Source: a virus. Taken from it: 54,768 bases of DNA. How positions within the stretch are numbered: the first letter of the stretch is position 1; each line of letters starts with the position of its first letter. Made by a program: the position numbers and the translations under genes. The DNA lies in IMG/VR virus record IMGVR_UViG_3300033143_005875, positions 1-54,768 of that record; one strand, written 5' to 3'. The notes below the pieces were generated by a model that was not told the origin of the DNA, ran no database searches, and worked only from the letters and a program-made list of their open reading frames with translations. Positions 47,237 through 54,758 of this stretch are shown here, in pieces.

Positions 47237-49492
47237 TCACCACCGTCTCCGCCTCTTGCTCGCCCACCCCGCCGTCCTTCTCCCCCCCTCGCGCCTCCCC
47301 ACCCGCTCGCCCGCGTCCGCCCCCGCGTCACCCGACGGCACAGGCCCCAGCGTCCGCGCCCCGATGTACTCGCCCGCAGCCACCGCATAGACCAAGGCGT
47401 CGAGATAGTGGTTCGGCCGGCTCTCCACCACCGCCCAATGCTCCTTGATATGCCCCGACTTGTCCCGCTCGATCACCTTGTGCTCCGCCACCAGGTGCCG
47501 CAGCAGCTCCTCGCTCGGCTCCGCGTGCAGCTCCAGATACCCCGGGCCGCCCGGCGGCACCAGCAGCCGATGCAGCAGGATCGTGTCCTTGAACGCATCG
47601 ACGTTCACGCTCACCAGCAGCATCCCGCCCGGGAACGCCTTGTGCGTGAGGGGATGGATGTCCATCTTCGTCGCCGACCACAGCCGCCCGCCCATCCGCG
47701 TCCCCGGCTGACCCTTGATCGGCCGCAGGCGGTCGGGGAACTCACGGCACTCCTCATACTGCTCGCCCGCTTGCCAGCCGCTGTCCCAGAAGCCCATCGC
47801 GACCATCAGCCCCTCACCCTGCACCGCCGCCCGCCCGTACGAGCCCCGCAGCAGCCGATCCTTGACGTTCCCAGGGCTCTCATACACCGACTCATCGAGC
47901 AGCCACATCTTGCCCGCCTCGCCCCACCCGACGACGGCCGTGTGGTACATGTAGTCTGCCACGTCCACCCCCGCCGTCAGCACCTGCACCTCGCTCGGCA
48001 CCAGCCCCCGCGGCGTCGCGCCCACGTGTTGCAGCCACTGCTCCTCCGTCGCATCCCGGATGTCCTCCGTCCACGGAAGGCCCTGCCAGTCCTGCCTGAA
48101 CGTCTTCAGCCGCTCCGGCGTGTCCTTGTACCTGAGAAACGTCGCCGCGAAGCTCCACCACGACCGCGCGTGGAACGGGCTATTCAGCCCCGGCAGCCAG
48201 AACCCCACATGGCTCCCCCACTCCGCCCGCCACGCCGCACGCCGCCTCTCCAGCTCCGCATCCGCCGCCGCTCCATCCTCTTGTCTGGCATCCGGCATCT
48301 GGCATCCGGCATCCATCAGCCTCTCCGCCACCGCACCACTCAGCCTCCCTCCGATCACATCGTCCGCGTCGCCGCGCCCGCAGGCCGCCTCGAGCAGGCC
48401 CCCGAAGAACTCCAGGAACTCCAGACTGTTCTCCGTCAGCACCACGCTGCCCTCATCCTCCTCGCCCTCCACGAACCGACCGGCCACCCAGACCCCGCGC
48501 GCGAGCATCCACGGCTTCTGCCACGTCTCGATCCGACCGCCACACCACCGGCACTCATACCACGCGAGGTGCTGCGTGTGGATCTTCCGCCAGTCTCGCT
48601 CGCCCTCCGCCCACGTCACCCCATACATCTCCCCCAACTCCCTGCCCGCCGCCTTCGCCACCGCCGCGCCCCGCTCCCGATACGCCGGCCACCGCACACC
48701 GCTCTCCGACCCCCTGCTGCCCCGAAACACCAGCAACTGATACCCCAGGCAGTGCGGACACGGCACAATGAAGACGTGGAGCAGGCTGGCCTTCAGCTCC
48801 ACCCAGATCTCCCCGTAATTCGTGCTCGGCGTGCAGGCCCTGACCACCTTCCGCCCCGGGAAGTTGCTCGTCCGCTCGATCGCGTGCTGGCTCGGCCATC
48901 CCTGCCCCACCAGCGGCGCAGGATACTTGTCGGTCTCATCGAGGTAGACCTCGCGGATGGGCGTGCCCGCCAGCTCCGCCTCCGAGCCCGACCACGCCTG
49001 ATACAAGGTGCAGCGCTTGAACCGCTTGGCATACCCCTTCGCCGCGTTCTTGTCGCCCGCCAGGTTGTCCGCGAAGCCAGGGCTCATCACGATCATCCGC
49101 TCGAGCCGAACGTTCAGCTTGTCCAGTGCCGTCTTCGTCGGCTCCACCAGCAGGATCGGGCCGGGATGCTGATCCACCGCATACCCCGCCATAATCGTCA
49201 GCATCATCGTCTTCGCCACCTGAGTCCCCGTCGTCAGCACCAGGAACTCCACCACCGCGTCCGCATACGCCGCGAGCGGCCCCCGCACGTACGGCGTGCG
49301 CGACGCCCGATACGGCCCCGGCTCCGCGTGGTCGGCCGCGGGCAGCACCAGCCGCCGCTCCGCCCACTCGTCGGGCGTCCACTGCTCCGGCAGCGCCGAC
49401 ACCGCCTCCCACTCCTCCCCATCCCACACCGCCAGTTCCGCCGTCCCCCCGCCCTGGCCACCCTCTGCAATCTGGCATCCCGCATCTGTCAT
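47237..49492 (-). CDS. Terminase large subunit (GpA family)
   Basis: This 751-residue motor/nuclease has Walker A-like TTGTQVAKT (87-95), Walker B VYLDETDKYP (182-191), a zinc ribbon (CPHC 245-248, CRWC 314-317) and the nuclease strand LTAGVDVADYMYHTAVVGWG. It packages DNA into the head through the portal. Residues about 341-425 form an extra segment containing a translated family C repeat (DAGCQMPDARQED, 394-406), and the N-terminus MTDAGCQIAEGG is also repeat. ATG 49492 overlaps the Dam stop (ATGA). Confidence 0.9.
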   Translation of the reverse strand: MTDAGCQIAEGGQGGGTAELAVWDGEEWEAVSALPEQWTPDEWAERRLVLPAADHAEPGPYRASRTPYVRGPLAAYADAVVEFLVLTTGTQVAKTMMLTIMAGYAVDQHPGPILLVEPTKTALDKLNVRLERMIVMSPGFADNLAGDKNAAKGYAKRFKRCTLYQAWSGSEAELAGTPIREVYLDETDKYPAPLVGQGWPSQHAIERTSNFPGRKVVRACTPSTNYGEIWVELKASLLHVFIVPCPHCLGYQLLVFRGSRGSESGVRWPAYRERGAAVAKAAGRELGEMYGVTWAEGERDWRKIHTQHLAWYECRWCGGRIETWQKPWMLARGVWVAGRFVEGEEDEGSVVLTENSLEFLEFFGGLLEAACGRGDADDVIGGRLSGAVAERLMDAGCQMPDARQEDGAAADAELERRRAAWRAEWGSHVGFWLPGLNSPFHARSWWSFAATFLRYKDTPERLKTFRQDWQGLPWTEDIRDATEEQWLQHVGATPRGLVPSEVQVLTAGVDVADYMYHTAVVGWGEAGKMWLLDESVYESPGNVKDRLLRGSYGRAAVQGEGLMVAMGFWDSGWQAGEQYEECREFPDRLRPIKGQPGTRMGGRLWSATKMDIHPLTHKAFPGGMLLVSVNVDAFKDTILLHRLLVPPGGPGYLELHAEPSEELLRHLVAEHKVIERDKSGHIKEHWAVVESRPNHYLDALVYAVAAGEYIGARTLGPVPSGDAGADAGERVGRREGGRRTAGWASKRRRRW
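48283..48314. repeat. Junction repeat family C, locus 3 (inside terminase)
   Basis: Three TCTGGCATCCGGCA-type units inside the large terminase gene, in frame, encoding DAGCQMPDARQ. This is one of the few family C loci inside a core gene. Confidence 0.85.
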
Positions 49493-49500
49493 CTGGCACC
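49466..49500. repeat. Junction repeat family C, locus 4
   Basis: CAATCTGGCATCCCGCATCT-type units that cover the start of the large terminase frame and the end of the Dam gene. Confidence 0.8.
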
Positions 49501-50892
49501 CACCCCGCCGCCCGCGGCGGCGAACAGCGTTGCGCCCGGCGGCAGCGCGTTGCCTGCGGGGATGCAGCCGGGGCTGAAATAGATCCGCTCGCGGTGGCGG
49601 TTCTTGAGCGACCGCCCGGCCTTGTCGCCGTGGATGCGCCCGTAGCCGCCGCTGGCCTTCCACGCCTCGACCGTCCAGCCGTGGTCGTTGACCAGCACCT
49701 CGTGGCCCTCGCCCTCGTAGCCGCAGAGCGCGATGCGGAGCGACTCGTCGCCGCCGTGCTCGACGCACCACTCGCGGACATCGTGGGCGACGTCGAGGTC
49801 TTCTGTGGCATAGATGTTCTCGGCGCGTCCCGCCTTGTCGGAGTAGGGGGGGTCAAGCAGGATGGCGCAGGGTGTGGCGGCGGTGCGGACGGCCTTGCCC
49901 ATGATGCGTGACCAGTCGCCGCAGCAGACTCGGACGTATCGGAGCCGGTCGGCGAGGCGGTTCATCCACTCGAGGAGGGCGCAGTTCGGCTTGTGCAACC
50001 CGCTCGTCATCTTCCACTCGGCGATTGCGGGCAGCTTCTCGCCCACAGAGCGCGTCTTCGGCGGCTTGTGGACTTCGTAGTGCCGCTGGAGGTGCGGCCG
50101 GCCCATGGGCACGCAGCCCTTCATCGTGTGACCATCGCCAAGACACGGCCGCTTGCGGTGCGGCGCGTGGACGCCCTTGCCGTCGCTGGCGAGGTCGGGA
50201 CGCACGCCGCTGGCCTTTGCCATAAGATCGGGAGACTTGGTGACGCCCTTGCTCTCGTGCGAGCAGGCCGGTCGCTGCGTCGGCACTCGCCGCACGCCCG
50301 CGGGCCCGCGCTCCGACTGCACCATCATCTCGGGAGTCGGGGACGGCTCGCGGACAGTGACCTTGTGCACGGCGAACTGCCGCGCGAGATTCTGCCGCTT
50401 CGCATCGGGCTCCTTCGGTTGGTGCATCGCCCGACCACGGTTCCCCTCACCGCCAGGCCCGTTCCACTCAGACCGCTCGTCGCACCAGCCCGCCCCGATC
50501 CAGCACGAGATCCCCCACACCCACCAGCCCGCCACCAGCGCGTCGAAGTACGTGGGGTCGCAGAGCATCCGCGTCCTGAACTTGTGCTTGCGCCAGGCGG
50601 CCATCAGCCACCGGTGCCGAGCGGTCAGGCACGCCTCGTTCACCGGCCAGTCCGCGTGGAAGGCCACGGCCTCGGGGTCCGCCGTCACCGCACGCCAGAA
50701 GTTCGCCACGTAGTTGTCCAGGTCGTTCACCGTCTCGTACCGCGACGGCGCCTTGCTCAGCAGGTAGGCCAGGCTGCCCGCGAACGGCTCGATATAGGCC
50801 GGGCAGTCGCCCAGGCGCGGGTGGATCACGCCCACGGCGCGCGACTTGCCGCCGAACCAGGGGAAGGGCGCCTTGAGGCGCGGCTTAGGCAT
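49489..50892 (-). CDS. D12-class N6-adenine DNA methyltransferase (Dam-like)
   Basis: This 467-residue enzyme has APFPWFGGKSRAVG (the F-x-G-K motif I), then PAYIEPFAGSLAYLLSKAPS and DPPY at 347-350 (ILLDPPYSDK). It should transfer methyl to adenine N6 in the phage DNA. It is longer than the usual 260-300 residues, with an insertion at about 140-290 (GWCDERSEWNGPGG onward, Lys/Arg/Gly-rich). With the C5-methyltransferase it probably protects the phage from restriction. Start ATG 50892. Confidence 0.88.
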   Translation of the reverse strand: MPKPRLKAPFPWFGGKSRAVGVIHPRLGDCPAYIEPFAGSLAYLLSKAPSRYETVNDLDNYVANFWRAVTADPEAVAFHADWPVNEACLTARHRWLMAAWRKHKFRTRMLCDPTYFDALVAGWWVWGISCWIGAGWCDERSEWNGPGGEGNRGRAMHQPKEPDAKRQNLARQFAVHKVTVREPSPTPEMMVQSERGPAGVRRVPTQRPACSHESKGVTKSPDLMAKASGVRPDLASDGKGVHAPHRKRPCLGDGHTMKGCVPMGRPHLQRHYEVHKPPKTRSVGEKLPAIAEWKMTSGLHKPNCALLEWMNRLADRLRYVRVCCGDWSRIMGKAVRTAATPCAILLDPPYSDKAGRAENIYATEDLDVAHDVREWCVEHGGDESLRIALCGYEGEGHEVLVNDHGWTVEAWKASGGYGRIHGDKAGRSLKNRHRERIYFSPGCIPAGNALPPGATLFAAAGGGVGAR

Positions 50893-50925
50893 CCATCGCC
50901 CCCTCTCCGCTCGCTCCCGACCTAT

Positions 50926-50962
50926 CGGCATCTGGCATCTGGCATCCGCCCTCTGGCATTCA
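50926..50962. repeat. Junction repeat family C, locus 5
   Basis: GGCATCTGGCATCTGGCATC units between the Gp37/Gp68 gene stop and the Dam gene start. Confidence 0.9.
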
Positions 50963-51733
50963 CCCCACCGGCCGCTCGTCCCACGTCCGCCCGTCCAGCT
51001 CCCGACCCGCCGCCTTCTTGTTGACCCCGCCCCATTGCTTGAAGAAGAAGGGCACGCCCGCCGACACACATTGGTCGCGCAGCCCCCGCGCCCACTCAGC
51101 CTGCATCGGACGCGCCCCAGGCCCACTCTCGCCGCCGCAGATCACCCAGTCCAGCAACGCTGCGCTCCCTTGATTCACGAGGCCATCCTGGCACCACAGG
51201 ACGCCCGCGACGGTCAGCGGCGCCAACTGCCGCAGATTCACCGGCCCCAGCATCGGCTCGCAGCTCACGAAGTGCCTGGCCGCCGGGATCCGCAGCAGCG
51301 CGGGGATCCGCTCGTCCGCCCGCATCTGATTCTCCGCCGTCACCCCCAGCCACACGTTCGGCAGCGGCCACCACTTCCCGAAGTACCGCAGCATGTTCTC
51401 CGGCCGCTTCGTCAGCACCAGGAACGTGTGCTGCGGGCAGTCCGCCATCACCCCGAGCACGGCGTCCTGCCACTCCTCCCGCACGTCCTTGTGGTGGAAG
51501 TCGCCCATCGAGCAGACGAAGACCATCCTGGGCTTCTTCCACCGCGCAGGGTCGCCGAGGCGGTCGGGATGCCACGTCACGGCGAAGGGCTCCTCCCGCG
51601 GATACCCATACCGACCCGCCAGCCGCCTGGCCATCCGCTCCGCATAGCAGCCCCGGCACCCCTCGCTGACCTTCGAGCAGCCCGTCACCGGGTTCCACGT
51701 CTCCTCACACCACTCGATCCCTGTCGCCATCAT
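50960..51733 (-). CDS. Gp37/Gp68-family (DUF5131) protein
   Basis: This 257-residue protein has IEWCEETWNPVTGCSKVSEG, then CRGCYAERMARRL, the signature of phage Gp37/Gp68 (DUF5131) proteins, and FLVLTKRPENMLRYF and WLGVTAENQMRADERIPALL, with VSCEPMLGPV in the middle. The Cys group C-x6-C-x2-C resembles an iron-sulfur site, and the family is related to radical SAM folds. ATG 51733 overlaps the upstream stop (ATGA). The biochemical function is unknown. Confidence 0.85.
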   Translation of the reverse strand: MMATGIEWCEETWNPVTGCSKVSEGCRGCYAERMARRLAGRYGYPREEPFAVTWHPDRLGDPARWKKPRMVFVCSMGDFHHKDVREEWQDAVLGVMADCPQHTFLVLTKRPENMLRYFGKWWPLPNVWLGVTAENQMRADERIPALLRIPAARHFVSCEPMLGPVNLRQLAPLTVAGVLWCQDGLVNQGSAALLDWVICGGESGPGARPMQAEWARGLRDQCVSAGVPFFFKQWGGVNKKAAGRELDGRTWDERPVG

Positions 51734-51939
51734 CCCGCTCCCTTGCTCTCGCCGTCCGCACGGCGCATGGTGAACGTGACGGTGGTCTCCTTCTCATCAA
51801 CGATGATGAGCCCGCCACACTCAGGACAGTCCACCCTGTCGTCGTCCACCAGAAAATACCAGTCGTCCAACTGCCACCGGTGATCGCACCAGGGACACTC
51901 GGCAAAGGGCATCTCAAGGTGGCGCTTCGGCTCACCCAT
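51730..51939 (-). CDS. Small zinc-ribbon protein (MGEP family, copy 1)
   Basis: This 69-residue protein begins MGEPKRHLEMPFAECPWCDH and has a zinc ribbon CPWC and CPEC. It shares the MGEP start and the leader sequence with two upstream genes, so it is likely a recombined member of that group. ATG 51939 has AGGAGCAGGGTG upstream. The function is unknown. Confidence 0.6.
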   Translation of the reverse strand: MGEPKRHLEMPFAECPWCDHRWQLDDWYFLVDDDRVDCPECGGLIIVDEKETTVTFTMRRADGESKGAG

Positions 51940-51956
51940 CACCCTGCTCCTCTCTG

Positions 51957-51991
51957 CCATCTGGCATCTGCCATCCTGCATCTGGCATTCA
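51957..51991. repeat. Junction repeat family C, locus 6
   Basis: GGCATCTGCCATCCTGCATC-type units in the leader of the MGEP copy 1 gene. The same cassette is found at 52588-52618. Confidence 0.85.
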
Positions 51992-52005
51992 CTCCGCCGC
52001 CCCCC

Positions 52006-52572
52006 TCAGTCCTCGTGCTTCACGCCCTTGTGGACGGTGGGCTCTGCGTCGCCCATCCCGACGCGGCGGTGGTGGACGTCTTCATAGACCCACCACCCGC
52101 ACTCCTCGCACCACGTGATGTGCTCGCAGGGATCGTCGTATCCATCGCTCAGCACATTGTCCTCACAGAACTCGCAATACACCGTCCGCCCCTCCTCCGC
52201 CACCTCGAAGGGGTTGCCTTGGCAGCCGCCGACGTCCAGCGGCTCCGCAATGACCACAAGCCCCATCGCCAGGCAGTCGGCGTCCGTCAGCGGCGTGCGC
52301 TTCCCGTCGTTCGCACACAGCGGCACGCCCGCCTTCCGCCAGAGCTGCCCGGGTGGCGGGTCCGGCTCGCTGAAGGCGTTGACGACGCAGCCGGACCACG
52401 CGGGGCCGCCGCCGCTCCTGTGGTAGTAGTGTCTGCCCTCCGCCTTGCAGAACTCGAAGTCCCACGTGCTCATGCCCCGCTCGTCGCCCGTCACGACCGC
52501 GAATGGGCGGCCGTCGTGATACTCGATCCACACGACCTCCTCGCCGTTCGGCGCCAGCATCGGCTCACCCAT
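52006..52572 (-). CDS. Zinc-ribbon protein (MGEP family, copy 2)
   Basis: This 188-residue protein begins MGEPMLAPNGEEVVWIEYHD. It has YCEFCEDNVLSDGYDDPCEH, then WCEECGWWVYEDVHHRRVGM, a zinc ribbon near residues 140-165. It is clearly paralogous to the next upstream gene: both share EPDPP, YCEFC, CEHI and the V-Y-V/E end. It probably arose by tandem duplication. Function unknown. Confidence 0.65.
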   Translation of the reverse strand: MGEPMLAPNGEEVVWIEYHDGRPFAVVTGDERGMSTWDFEFCKAEGRHYYHRSGGGPAWSGCVVNAFSEPDPPPGQLWRKAGVPLCANDGKRTPLTDADCLAMGLVVIAEPLDVGGCQGNPFEVAEEGRTVYCEFCEDNVLSDGYDDPCEHITWCEECGWWVYEDVHHRRVGMGDAEPTVHKGVKHED

Positions 52573-52587
52573 CACCCTGCTCCTCTC

Positions 52588-52618
52588 TGGCATCTGCCAT
52601 CCTGCATCTGGCATTCAC
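52588..52618. repeat. Junction repeat family C, locus 7
   Basis: TGGCATCTGCCATCCTGCAT-type units in the leader of MGEP copy 2, nearly identical to locus 6. Confidence 0.85.
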
Positions 52619-53268
52619 TCCGCCTCGTCGTCCGCCTTCCTGCGATACTCCGCTTCCTCGCCGTGCACGCGGAAGACCAGCCCCTGCCCGTCCACGCGGG
52701 CGTGAGCCACGTAGACCCAATCCCCGCACTTGTCACACCACGCGATGTGCTCGCACGCCTCCTCCGCTTCCTGTACAGGGAAGCGGTCGTTGCAGAACTC
52801 GCAGTAGATCGTGTCGCCCTCCGTGGCCGCGAGCAGCGGGTTCCGGGTCGGCACGTAGCCCTCGCCGGGCTTATACGCCTGGCCGCACACCAACGGCTCG
52901 GCCAGCAGCACGTACCCGCGCGCCAGCAGTCCCTCCCGCGCCAGCGGCTCAGGCACCCACCGCCCGTCAACCTCCACCCGCTGCTCCAGCAGCACGCCTT
53001 CCTTGATCCAGAGCGCGAACGGCGGTGGATCCGGCTCCGCCGCCATCCCCACCTCGATGGGGCCCGCGGGCCCGCCGCCGCTGAGGTGGAAATACAGCTC
53101 TTCCCACGCCTCACTCCAGTCCACGTCGAAGTAGTGGTGGCTCTCGCGCTTTCGCCCGCAGTGCAGGGCCGTCACGCCACAAGGCCGACCCTTCACATAC
53201 TCGATGCAGATGATCTCCTCCGGCTCCCCTGGATCGTCTGGCTCCGGCACAAACATCGGCTCACCCAT
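52615..53268 (-). CDS. Zinc-ribbon protein (MGEP family, copy 3)
   Basis: This 217-residue protein begins MGEPMFVPEPDDPGEPEEII. It has CIEYVKGRPCGVTALHCGRK and a C-terminal ribbon (YCEFCNDRFPVQEAEEACEH, WCDKCGDWVYVAHA). It is the longer paralogue of copy 2. Both precede the terminase block in the operon. AGGAGCGG precedes ATG 53268. Function unknown; the acidic N-terminus and ribbon suggest a protein-binding role. Confidence 0.65.
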   Translation of the reverse strand: MGEPMFVPEPDDPGEPEEIICIEYVKGRPCGVTALHCGRKRESHHYFDVDWSEAWEELYFHLSGGGPAGPIEVGMAAEPDPPPFALWIKEGVLLEQRVEVDGRWVPEPLAREGLLARGYVLLAEPLVCGQAYKPGEGYVPTRNPLLAATEGDTIYCEFCNDRFPVQEAEEACEHIAWCDKCGDWVYVAHARVDGQGLVFRVHGEEAEYRRKADDEAE

Positions 53269-53491
53269 CACTCCGCTCCTCTCTCCCCATCAGTTCCTTG
53301 CCCAATCGCTTCCAGCGGTCGCGATCCTCCCCGAAGCGGGGCAGGCAGCGGACAGTGCTCATGCCACCAGGACAGTCTGGTGAGAGGCGTCGGTGCTCTC
53401 CAATGGCCTCCGTGCCACACCACCCGGGGTCGAGGATGCCGGAGGCACCACAAAGGTCGCAGAACCAGGGCATACCCAACTTAGTAGCCAT
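53261..53491 (-). CDS. Small zinc-binding-type protein
   Basis: This 76-residue protein begins MATKLGMPWFCDLCGASGIL and has two Cys pairs (CDLC and one with WCGTEAI, then DCPG). It overlaps the next gene by 8 bases. AGGAG and GGG precede ATG 53491. It lies downstream of the small terminase gene. No family is recognised. Confidence 0.55.
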   Translation of the reverse strand: MATKLGMPWFCDLCGASGILDPGWCGTEAIGEHRRLSPDCPGGMSTVRCLPRFGEDRDRWKRLGKELMGREERSDG

Positions 53492-53507
53492 CCCTCTGCT
53501 CCTCTCT

Positions 53508-53544
53508 TCCAATCCCCAATCGCCAATCGGAAACCGCCAATCTC
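53508..53544. repeat. Junction repeat family D, locus 2
   Basis: CCAATCGCCAATCGGAAACC-type units between the small terminase stop and the next gene, similar to the units at 33717-33752. Confidence 0.8.
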
Positions 53545-54286
53545 ACCCCTCCTCTCTCCCCATCAGTTCCGCCACCCGCTCCCACTCGCCGTCGAGGATG
53601 GCCTCGAGCACGACGTCGTCCACCTGCGGACCCCGCAGCAGCCCGATCGCCCGACGCACCTCCTCGTCTATCGCCTGCTGGATCACCAGCCGAGGCTGAC
53701 CCTCGAGCCGCGCCGCCAGCTTCCGACCCATCCCCAGCAGCACCCGCTTCATCGCCACGATCTGCGCGACGTTCTTGCGAACGACCGCACCACGCTCGAT
53801 CAACTCCCCACGACGCACCCGCAAGTCCATCGTCTTCAACGCGGCCGTCAGCTCGCGGCACCTGGCCTTCCACTTCGCGTCCTGCTCCTTCCAGCTCTCC
53901 CCCGTGTCGCCCTCCGCCTTGCCCGCCTCGACCTCCACACGCCACGCCCGGATCGCCTCGAGGTCATACGCACCGTCCTGCCTGGCGGGATACCTCCCCT
54001 CGTGCTTCCAGTTGCGGATCGTCCGCGGACTGACCCCCAGCGCCGACGCCGCCTCCTTCTGCGAGGCCACCAGCCCCCCACCGCGCTCCGCATCCGCCGC
54101 CTCCGTCGCCCGCTGACCCTCCAGCAGCCGCCGCAGACCCGCCAACTCCCGCCACTCCTCCTGGCTCAGCCCACCCTTATCCGCCTTCTTCCCGAGCTCC
54201 GCCACTCGCGTCTGTAGCGCCGCGTCCGCCACCCGCACGGTCGCCGCCACCCGATCCTCACTCGCCTTCGCCTTCGCCACCGTCAC
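53543..54286 (-). CDS. Terminase small subunit-like protein (Nu1 type)
   Basis: This 247-residue protein has a helix-turn-helix near residues 74-95 (VASQKEAASALGVSPRTIRN, then WKHEGRYPAR) and the linker RRGELIERGAVVRKNVAQIV typical of Nu1-type packaging proteins. It binds the cos/pac site and guides the large subunit. GTG 54286 has AGAGAGGTGGG upstream. It is separated from the large subunit by six genes (4.1 kb), which is uncommon. Confidence 0.78.
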   Translation of the reverse strand: MTVAKAKASEDRVAATVRVADAALQTRVAELGKKADKGGLSQEEWRELAGLRRLLEGQRATEAADAERGGGLVASQKEAASALGVSPRTIRNWKHEGRYPARQDGAYDLEAIRAWRVEVEAGKAEGDTGESWKEQDAKWKARCRELTAALKTMDLRVRRGELIERGAVVRKNVAQIVAMKRVLLGMGRKLAARLEGQPRLVIQQAIDEEVRRAIGLLRGPQVDDVVLEAILDGEWERVAELMGREEG

Positions 54287-54295
54287 CCCACCTCT

Positions 54296-54451
54296 CTACG
54301 CCTGCCCCACCATCGCCAGCGCCTCGTCCCGCTCGCGCTTCAACTCGCGCACCAGCCCCGCAACGTCCCTGTGCCCCGGCACCACACAGATCGTGCAGTC
54401 ATACTCCCCGCTCTCCACCTTCACCGTCGCCTGCCACACCACCACGTCCAC
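54296..54451 (-). CDS. Small protein, probably 5'-truncated at the inverted repeat
   Basis: The frame encodes WQATVKVESGEYDCTICVVP, then a helical charged end. The best available start here is GTG 54451 (51 residues). The open frame extends upstream through the 24-bp repeat (RRRILLECEG, protein-like) and then meets TAG. With the left-end sequence in its place, ATG plus the same frame would give 65 residues. It lies directly upstream of the small terminase gene. Function unknown. Confidence 0.5.
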   Translation of the reverse strand: MDVVVWQATVKVESGEYDCTICVVPGHRDVAGLVRELKRERDEALAMVGQA

Positions 54452-54668
54452 CCCCTCGCACTCCAGGAGGATACGGCGACGGCCCTGCTGTCCACCGATC
54501 TATCGGCGACTTCAAGTGCCCGTCCCCCTTCCCCTTCACCGCCCGCCACTCCGCCAGCTCCGCCTCCGCCGCGGCCACCCGATCCCAGCCGCGCTTGGCA
54601 GCCCAGATCCACACTGCCAACACCAGCAGCGTCACCACCCACACCGTCCACCCTGCCCAGGTCATCAT
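54399..54668 (-). CDS. Small membrane protein at the right end
   Basis: This 89-residue protein begins MMTWAGWTVWVVTLLVLAVW, a single membrane segment, followed by a helix (VAAAEAELAEWRAVKGKGDG). AGGAGCGTGAG precedes ATG 54668. Its last 26 residues (from the 24-bp repeat on) are Gly/Arg-rich shadow of the neighbouring gene, so the natural C-terminus may be different. It could be a holin-like protein; not recognised. Confidence 0.5.
   Translation of the reverse strand: MMTWAGWTVWVVTLLVLAVWIWAAKRGWDRVAAAEAELAEWRAVKGKGDGHLKSPIDRWTAGPSPYPPGVRGGGRGGVAGDGEGGERGV
54467..54490 (-). repeat. 24-bp terminal inverted repeat, right arm
   Basis: Exact reverse complement of 146-169, with mismatches immediately outside both ends. 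It lies in the overlap region of two small genes. See the left arm for possible roles. Confidence 0.75.
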
Positions 54669-54758
54669 CTCACGCTCCTCTCTCATTCACGGCCCGCCGC
54701 CCCCTCCCTGGCAGCGGCAACCCATTTCCTACACCCTAAAAACTCCCTCTCCCCTGCC

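Noticed and set aside
10036-53544. Junction repeats as CRISPR arrays
   Set aside because: Units are 6-14 bases, contiguous and without unique spacers of constant length; no Cas genes are present.
146-54490. 24-bp repeats as attL and attR of an integrated prophage
   Set aside because: Prophage att sites are direct repeats, whereas these two copies are inverted relative to each other.
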